NCBI GenBank assembly: GCA_964342525.1
Contig: CAYFGQ010000048.1
Span: 1 to 26,777 of the forward strand
Length of the DNA: 26,777 nucleotides
From: G963676205 sp964342525
Lineage (GTDB): Bacteria; Campylobacterota; Campylobacteria; Campylobacterales; Arcobacteraceae
Direction: 5' to 3'
The position numbers and the translations under genes were made by a program. Below are positions 1 through 9,000 of the stretch, in pieces; positions within the stretch are counted from its first letter, which is position 1; each line of letters starts with the position of its first letter. Under the pieces are notes generated by a model. The model made no database searches. It was not told the origin of the DNA and was given only the letters and a program-made list of their open reading frames with translations.

Positions 1-3000
1 TCTGCACTTGGTAATGTTATTGCACTTAAGCCTACATTATCACTATCACTTACTTTAGTGATTTTATCAAAACTAGTAGTCATTGCAAAGGTAGTTTGAT
101 TTATCACCCTTTTTGAAACTGCTACATAGTATGCTTTTCCTGATGTTGGTTTTGGTTTTTCACCAAAACTAAATGAACCATCTGTACTATTAACTTCCGT
201 TTCATCAATAATTTCAAAACTATTTCCATCAGTTTTAATAAGAACTATACGCATATCACTTAAGTTTGAAGCATCAACTGTACCATTGATATCCAGTACA
301 TCTGCACCTGTTGGTGGAGTTAAATTTGCTGTTGTAATAGTATTTGCAACTACACTTACATTTTCATCAATTATAAATACAGCTGGGTCTAGATTCCAAC
401 TATTATAATTAAGCTCATATGTTCCTGCACTTAATCCATTAATTTCATAAGAACCATTACTAGTTACAACTACACCAGCACCTGATGCTGAACTACTAGC
501 TTCTATCCAACCAGAACAATCTCCTGTTGAACTATTTGAATCCCCATCACAATCAACTGTACCAGAGATAGTACCAAAAGAAGCTAAATCTGCTAAAGTA
601 ATAGTGATAGTTACATCTTGTCCATTTACAGATACAATATCTCTTTTTGACTCTTCCCAACTTAATGCTGTAAAAGTCTCTAGAGCTTCTCCTCCTGTAT
701 TATCTCCATCATTTACAAAACCACCACCATGGTGAGATGTAGATACTGATAGATTATAATCTCCATCAGGTACAATAATTGAAATATTTGAATCATAGGT
801 TACTGGTGTAGAATCCCAGTTTTCATTACCCTCTCCAAAATATCCAAGAGCATCATTATTTAAAGATAACCATACAGATTCACTATTTACACCATTTTCT
901 TGTTTTAAATTCTCAAGAACAATTGTAATAGTACGTTTATCTCCAACTAAATTAATACCATTTAAATCTATATTTGCATTAATATCAATTAAAGTCTCAT
1001 TTTTTGGTTGCCAAGTTGTAGTATCCCTTGAATTAGAATTATTAATCCATGTTGCACTAGTTGTGTACACGTAAGAGCCTAATCCCTCTACCCATAACTC
1101 AATTCTATAAGCATTTCCATCTTCAACTTTCATAGAGATATTTGATTCCCCATTAGAATCTAATGTAAAGTTAGCCCAATTATAGTTTGTACCACTTGGT
1201 TGGAAAACCGTTAGATGTACTTTTTTACCTGAATATTGAGAACCAAGATTTAGTGATCCACTTACTGTATTTTCTTCAGGTAAACTTGTAGAGATATTTG
1301 CATCACCACTAATTGTTAGTGCTGTCACATTTGGTTTCCAATTCCAGGTATAACTACTATTCCAATCACAATCCCAACCTGCAGATCCACCACAGATAAG
1401 ATTATCATTTGAATCATATGCTATCCACTCAGCATTTTTTACTAAACTTGAAGTACTTCCATCATATGTATAATCAGTATTATCATATCTGAAACTTAAG
1501 ATATACTCATTTCCATCTTTTACATCTTCAAATGTAAATGCAGCACTTGAACCACTTACTGTTGTCTCACTCCATCTACCAAAAGGTTTAGATGGGATAT
1601 AGAAGTTAACCTCTAGTTTTTCACCATCTGTAACACCACTTAATGTTGTAGTTACCGTATTATAATTTACTACTGTTTTAGAGATATTAAGATCTAAGGT
1701 TTCACCATTTGATACAGATACATATGTTGTATCTTCACTATTTGGTCCCCAAATCTCATTTCCATTATCATCAGTACTTAATTTTGTCCATCTTACTTCA
1801 CCAGATTCAATTGTACCTACTCCATCAGATGTGTTATTGTTATCATCTTTGATAAAATAATTATAATATTTACCATTTGTATAATATCCAAACTCAACAC
1901 TATAATTTACATCAGCTTTTAACTCTTCAGCACTAAATGTATAATTTCCATCACTTTGTTCTTCTAAATCTACCCAAGTATTACTATATGTAAGAGGATT
2001 TACAATTCCTACATATGCATTACTTACACTACTTGGCAATCCAGAGATTGTTCCAGAGATTGTTCCACCAGATACAGCACTTAAATCAATATCTATACTA
2101 CTTACTGACACACTTACTGTAATAGGATTAATATCAGGTATCCAGTTGCTCCATTCTTGTCCAGAAACTTCAACTTTTCTCCATGATACTTCATTATCAC
2201 CAAGAACTTGATCATCTCCACCACCAAGAGCATTATCACTACCAAAGTCTAGGAATTTATTTTTCCTCCAGTTACTTGATGTATCTGAAGCATTGTAGTA
2301 CCAATAGTTTACTTGAACTGTATAGTTTCCTTCTACATCACCGATATTTACTTCATAAGTTCCATTATTTTCCACAGGTGCATCTGCCACCCAGTGTCCA
2401 GTTGATTGATCAATGATTGCAATTCTTGCACCATTTGTTTCAGCTGAAATATTAAAATCAGATTTAAATGTAACAGTACCACTTAAGATAATATCATTTT
2501 GTCCAAGTGTTGTAAAATCAACATTTACTCCCTCAGGATTTATACTACCAATTGTAATATATCCTGTGGTATCTGGATTTGGCATATAGTTTTTCCAACT
2601 TTGTCCTGCTACACTTGCCTCTGCTTCAACCCACAATACTCTTTTTCCACTTATTATAGAGTCATCACTATCATATTCATGATTAGAACCAAAGTTTACA
2701 TAGTATTCTTCATGTTCCCAATTACCATTTGTACTACTCTCTTTAATAATTTGAATTACAAAATCTGTACCTACCTCAGAACTATCTCCAAGTTTTAATA
2801 CATAGGTATATGCACCAGCAACTTTATTTCCTGAAACTTGAGTAGAGGCAATTCTTTCACCTGTTGACTTACTAATAGCTTCAACTCTTATATTGTCATA
2901 TCCAATCCAAGTTCCTGTACTAGAAAATTTACTTCCAAGAGTATAATCATCTGCTACGATAATAGAACCAGAGATTTTAGAAATTGAATTTTCAAAAGCA

Positions 3001-6000
3001 TTAAAATCTATCTCATAATTTTCTACTTTTGCACTTAATTCAATATAACCAGTAGCATCAGGATTTGGTAACATGAAAACATTTCCATTTACTGCTTGTT
3101 CTGCTCTTTCCCAGTGTACTTTATCCCATGTGATCAATTTATCATCACCTGATGGGCCATGGTCGCTACCAAAGTTTACAAAGAACTCTTCCCTTAAACC
3201 ATCTATATTCATAACCACTTTAATGATATATGTCCCTGATTTTTTAAATTCTAAGTCATATGTAAATCTATCACTTGATGTGGAGTTATAATCAACCTCA
3301 GCAGATCCTACCCATAAACCATTTAATTTATCTATAGCATCAATTCTAATTGTATTTTCATGACTACCACTATTTCCTAAAGTAACTGATTCAGCTAATA
3401 TTATCGTACCACTAATTGATAATTTATTGTTATTATAATTAGATACAAGCACATCATAATTAATATCCAATGTTATCGTTTTATTATCATCTAAAGTAAG
3501 ATATCCTGTTTGATCAGAATTTGGTATACCATTTGTCCATTCAACTGTATTTTCTGCTACTAATTTATCTGTAGCCTCAGCTGTACCACTTACAGCATGA
3601 TCTGAACCAAAGTTTATATAATATGAATCTCTAGTCCAATTATCACCATCTTTTTCCTCTTTTATAAGTTTAACAATTACATTTGTACCTTTTACTGCAA
3701 TTGGTAATTTAATACTATAAGAGTAAGTATCACTTGTACCTGAAACAGGTGTATTTGAAAGTTGCCCATCACCTAACCATGCTCCAGTATCAGCATTTGA
3801 TGCTTCTACTCTAATCAGTGCTAAGTTGTTCCAATCATTGCTTGGCATAAATCCAGATGGTACTACAATCTCACCTGTAAGTTTATATACATCATTTTCT
3901 AAAGATACTGTATCTATATTAAAAGTTTTAGATCTTTCACCATCACTTAATACAACTGTTCCAGTATCTTTAGTATCTGCTATCCACTTATTTGGATGAT
4001 TATCATAACAGTTACCTGAAGATGAACCTTCTTCTTGCCACCAGAAATTATTACTATCCCAACACTGTTGTTTCGACTTTCCATTAGCTACCATTCCATC
4101 AAGAACTGGTACTTGCTTAACATTTATTTCACTTGTAAGATTTTTATCATCTGATATGAAATATCCATCATATTTACTTACACCATCATTATAAGTCTCA
4201 ATAGATACCTTTACTATATAATCACCTGCACTAGCTAACCTAATACTATAATCATATACTTTATTTCCACTAGAATCAGTACTCTCACTTCCTCTATCTA
4301 TCTCTGCCCATTTTACATATTCACCATTAGAAGAGTTAACTATATCAAAGTTTACGTTATTCCAACCTAACCAGTTTCCATTAGAGTCCCTTACTTCACC
4401 TGGAGTAAAACTACTTGGCATTGTAACTTGACCACTAATTGTGAAAAATTGATTAGCTAAATCTGCAAAATCTATATTTATATTTGATATATCGTTTTGA
4501 GTAGCATTACTTGCTATAGAGATAGTACCTGTTTGATTTGAATTTGGAATATGATTACCATTTCCATTATCTACCCATTGGATATTTTCATCTATAACAA
4601 ATGTAGAACCATTATAAAAATATGATTCCCAATTCCAAACATCATCAACTACATTTACTTTAGATACTCTTAAGATATATTCACCACCAGCTTCTATACC
4701 CTCTATACTAAAAGTACCACCATTAGTTCTAACTTCTTTCCATCCAAACCAATTTCCACTTGATAAATCAAGTACTTGAATTTGAACAAAATCAGCATTA
4801 TTAAATGATACACTACCATTTAATCTAAGAATAGAATTTTCAAAAGTTACAAAATCAATCTCTCCAAAACTTACAGATTTACTTCCATCACTACCTTCAA
4901 CAATTTCAATTTTTCCAGTAGTATTTGTATCTGGAATTTGATATGTATTTGAACCACTAGTTGATGTGGCATCCATCCATGTAACTTTACTTTCTGTTAC
5001 AAGTTTCCCTGTTTCAGGATTGAAGAAGTATCCTTCCGTTGTTTTTGACGAAGTATTCGGATCAAATAACTCTTTATTTACTCTTATAGTATAGTTACCC
5101 TCAGCTGGCATAAGCGCACTAAATGTATATGTTTTAGAACCATTGCCATTATCTGTAGCTGAACCTTCTACACTATAGTCACCTATTTTTTGTCCTGTAG
5201 ATGCATTTGCTATTTCTATACCAATTCTATTTGCACCTTTCCAATTATTATAACCACTTACTCCACTATCTCTCCATTCACATATTTCTAAAACTTGTGA
5301 ATTTCCATTAGAACAATATTCAATAGGATTAAAACTATTTGAAACAGTAACTGAACCAGTTAATGTAAATAAATCACCATAAAGTGCAGCTAAATCAAAA
5401 TTTACACCCATTTGAGATGAACTATTAAAATCATGTGTATCAATTGATCCAACATTTGGAATCCATTTATGAGGATGTTCATTATAACAATTACCCTCAG
5501 AGCCATTAGCATCTTCTGCTTGCCACCAGAAGTTTCCATCATTATGACATTGGTTATTTGTTTTTCCATTTGGTGTCATTTCTGATAAATCAGGTGTATC
5601 TTTTACCTGTTCTCTTGGTATCCAAGATGAAGAATTTGAATCATAAATATACTCTTCATATGCATCAGTTTTTGATAATTTAGCTCTTAACACATATTTA
5701 CCACTTTCCATACCTAAAGTATAAGAATTATTTCCATCATTTGTGTTAATATTTGTAGAGTTCCAGTTATTACTATCAATTGGCTCAGCATTTATCTGCA
5801 TATGTTCAATTCCATTTGATGCTGATAAAGTTACTATACCTTTTACTTGATATGGGAAATTATTTTGATACTCATCATCTGATCCACCACCTTGATTATT
5901 GTTTTGATCAAGAGTATATAAATCTTTACCATATAGAGTTGACATATCCCCAGAACAAGCATTGAATTCTTCATTAGTAAGTTCTTTATGGAAATTACTT

Positions 6001-9000
6001 GAATCTATACTATCCTTATCAAAATCTTGTAAACCTTCCAATAATACAACTTGCTCAGGAGATTTTCCTTCTCCTTCATCAATACAAATTTTATGTACGA
6101 TAAGAGTATTATTATTTGAATCCGTTTGTGTTTCAGAATCATTATATTTGATAGTTTCTGTTTTATTACCATCAACTATTGTTACTACACCATTTGATAT
6201 TGAGTAAGTTTCCTCTTCATCATATTTAATATTACCGTCTGAGTCTACAGAACCACTTAATAAGGTTCCATTTGAATCAATTTTAATATATCTAAGAGAA
6301 TGATCTGAAGATCCATTTGAATCTCCCGAACTATTATTTGTATCGCCACCTGAAGAGTTAGTATCAGAGAAAGCCTCTACCATTCTTACTTGTGCATATA
6401 CATTGTCATTTGCATCATTATTACTATCTTTAATTCTTGTTCTTAAGATTCCAGTAGAGAAATTATCCAAAATAGATATAACAGAGGAATTAAAAGTGTA
6501 AGATCCTAAATTTTGATTAGATGAATTTTCAGCTTCAAAAACTACTCCACTTGAATTTTTAGATATGGATACTTCTACCCAATCATCTAATAAATCATTA
6601 GAACTATAAGATATAAATTTATTCCATAATAATTCAGCCTCAGTTGTCCCATCCCAAACATACGCAGCAGCATATATTCCATTTGCTCTTACTCCAATTG
6701 TAAATGTGGCATCTACAGCTGAATTATTCATAGTTACATTTTGCTCTGAAGAATTATCTAAAAAAATTAAATTAGCTAAAGTAGTATTTGCATACAATGA
6801 AAGTCTAACTTCATTTCTATTTGTACCAGCTTCTTTTAAATTTACTTGAGCTGCTACCCTAGTAGTATCTGATGAAAGATGAGTTCCAATTTGAGTTCTT
6901 GAGCTATCTCCACTATTTTTAGCAGTATACATATGAATAATACTTGTATTGTTTGAATCGAGTTCTATATAGTTACCAGATACTTGATATCTATAATCTC
7001 CACCATTATGTTTTTTATTCTGCCAATTAAACCCATATTTACTAAATGTTGATGGATCATAAGAAGATGAATTATTCTCAGAACCACTATTATTAGAATC
7101 AACTGTATTACTTAATATTGGTAAATCAATATTATCTACAATTATTCCAAATGGCCCTTCATTTCCATTTCCACTTAGTGTTGAAAATAGAGTAACATTT
7201 GCATCTTCAGCAATATTTGGGTCAAGTTCTATTCTTATAACTTTTGCCTCATTAAAGATAGTCGCAAAAAGGGTATGTGTAACTGAGCTACCACCAAGAT
7301 AGTGTATCCCTCTTGGATTTGTTCCAGGAATATCAAAAACAGTTTTTACACTCCAATCAGAACCATTAACTTGTAAAATTTTTCCACCAGCATAATCTGA
7401 TACATATATATTTCCATAACTATCAATTGCCAATCCGCCATCAGTACTTGACATATGAGATGATAAATCAGCTACTCTAAGAGTACTTGGGTTTGTCTCA
7501 GTTGTATTACTATCTTTATCTACTCTATATAAAGCTTGATAGTTATCTGTAAAATATAAATAATTAGAATTTACTCTTAATCCTTGAGGGATATCTAAAC
7601 CAGTTACTAAAGTGTGTGCTGAAAGATCACTAAGATTTACTCTAACAATAGAACTACCAGCATTTGCAATATAAAGATATCCATTATTATATGCTAAAGC
7701 ATTTGGATTACTTAAATATGAAGAATCTATATTTAACTCTGTAACAGTTCCATTTACATCAATTTGATAGATTTTATTGTCATCATCTGAAATATAAAAT
7801 TTATTATTATCAATATCTTTTATAAGTCCAGATACTCCATTTAATCCATTAGCTATTGTAGATACTAAAGTACCATTTGCATCTACTTTATATATGCTAT
7901 TACTCTGTTCATTTGTAAGATACATATATCCATTAAAAGCATTATCAGGAGTAAGTACTAATTCACTTGTGCTATTTGCAGTGTTATTAGAGTCACCTGA
8001 TCCTGTATTATTGTTATCAGAAGAAGTATTATTTGAATCATCTGATCCTGTATTGTTATTATCAGAAGAACTATCATTTGAGTCACCCCCTGAATTAGAA
8101 GAGCCACTTCCACTAAATCTAGAAAGATCCAGTATTAGATTTATATCTGTTGCACTTGTATTAAAATCATTACTATCAAATAAGATAAAATTACCTAGAC
8201 AACCATTTTCAGTACAAGTCCAATCTGCATATCCATCATTATCTTTATCTTCAAATACTTCAATATTAAAAAGTGAGTCTACTGAGAATTGAATATTCTG
8301 TGTTAAATTATATATATTCTCTTCAATATGATTTATTCTAACGTAGATATTTGATAAATCTTTTCCATCTGAGTTTTGATAATCAAAATTTAGATTATAA
8401 CTATTTAGATATATATTTATTGGACCTTGAGTAGTTGGTAAACATAAAGTATCTGATACATAGGTACACTCATTATAAAAGAATAGCTTTTTCCCATTTT
8501 GATCATATCCCTTTAAATTATAGGAGTAACCTTCCATTGTCCTATTATCATCTAACCAAGAAACCTTTGTAAATATAGAAGTAGAGAGATTACCATCTTG
8601 AGATACTGAAATATCTCTTTCTCCATACATATCTTCAATTTTAAAATTATAAGGGGATAAATCTGTTATATTTTGATTATTAAGATTAAGTTTAAGTTGT
8701 ACATCTAAATCAAATTTATGTAAATATATTTTAACTCCAGTTAGTTCTGTAGTATTTCTAATAAAAGTATCTGTTTCTTCATAACTTGATATAGGATAAT
8801 ATACATTTACAAAATTTCCATCTTTATAAATATCTATATCATAGCTTAAACTATAATAATCTTTTCCTCTCCAACTATCAAAACTACTATATGGTTTTAA
8901 CCATACATTATCACTATATGAACCATTTGATATAAGTACATCTTTACCATTTATTTTAATACTTATATTTCCATCATTTACTGTTATATTATTCTCTTTA

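Larger units (their letters stand above)
1..5870 (-). repeat. Protein-level tandem beta-sandwich modules in the giant gene
   Basis: At least eleven diverged modules can be aligned by eye by a linker of the type W-x-IPN-x-x-x-TG followed by a short strand, an acidic 'D' strand, and SGT/SGS. Linker positions in coding order lie near 5470, 4950, 4570, 3980, 3520, 3080, 2590, 2150, 1760, 1350 and 1030, with looser copies near 640 and 400. Spacing runs from about 300 to 600 bases, and the later modules are shorter. Identity is at protein level only; the DNA is not a simple satellite. The fold assignment (transthyretin/CNA-B/carboxypeptidase-regulatory type) is inferred from strand pattern and the SGT motif. 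Confidence 0.7.

Noticed and set aside
1..5870. Tandem modules as a DNA satellite or CRISPR array
   Set aside because: Similarity is at protein level, unit lengths vary from about 300 to 600 bases, and there are no identical DNA repeats with unique spacers.
2183..6207. Several plus-strand frames of 60-100 codons under the giant gene
   Set aside because: Compositions are those of complemented Asn/Thr/Ser codons (Tyr/His/Ile runs). The minus-strand frame is continuous and protein-like throughout.
7894..8292. 132-codon plus-strand frame, Leu/Ser/Glu-rich
   Set aside because: It lies antisense to the linker of the giant gene, and its repeats are the complement of the 45-bp repeat. No ribosome site or protein-like pattern.
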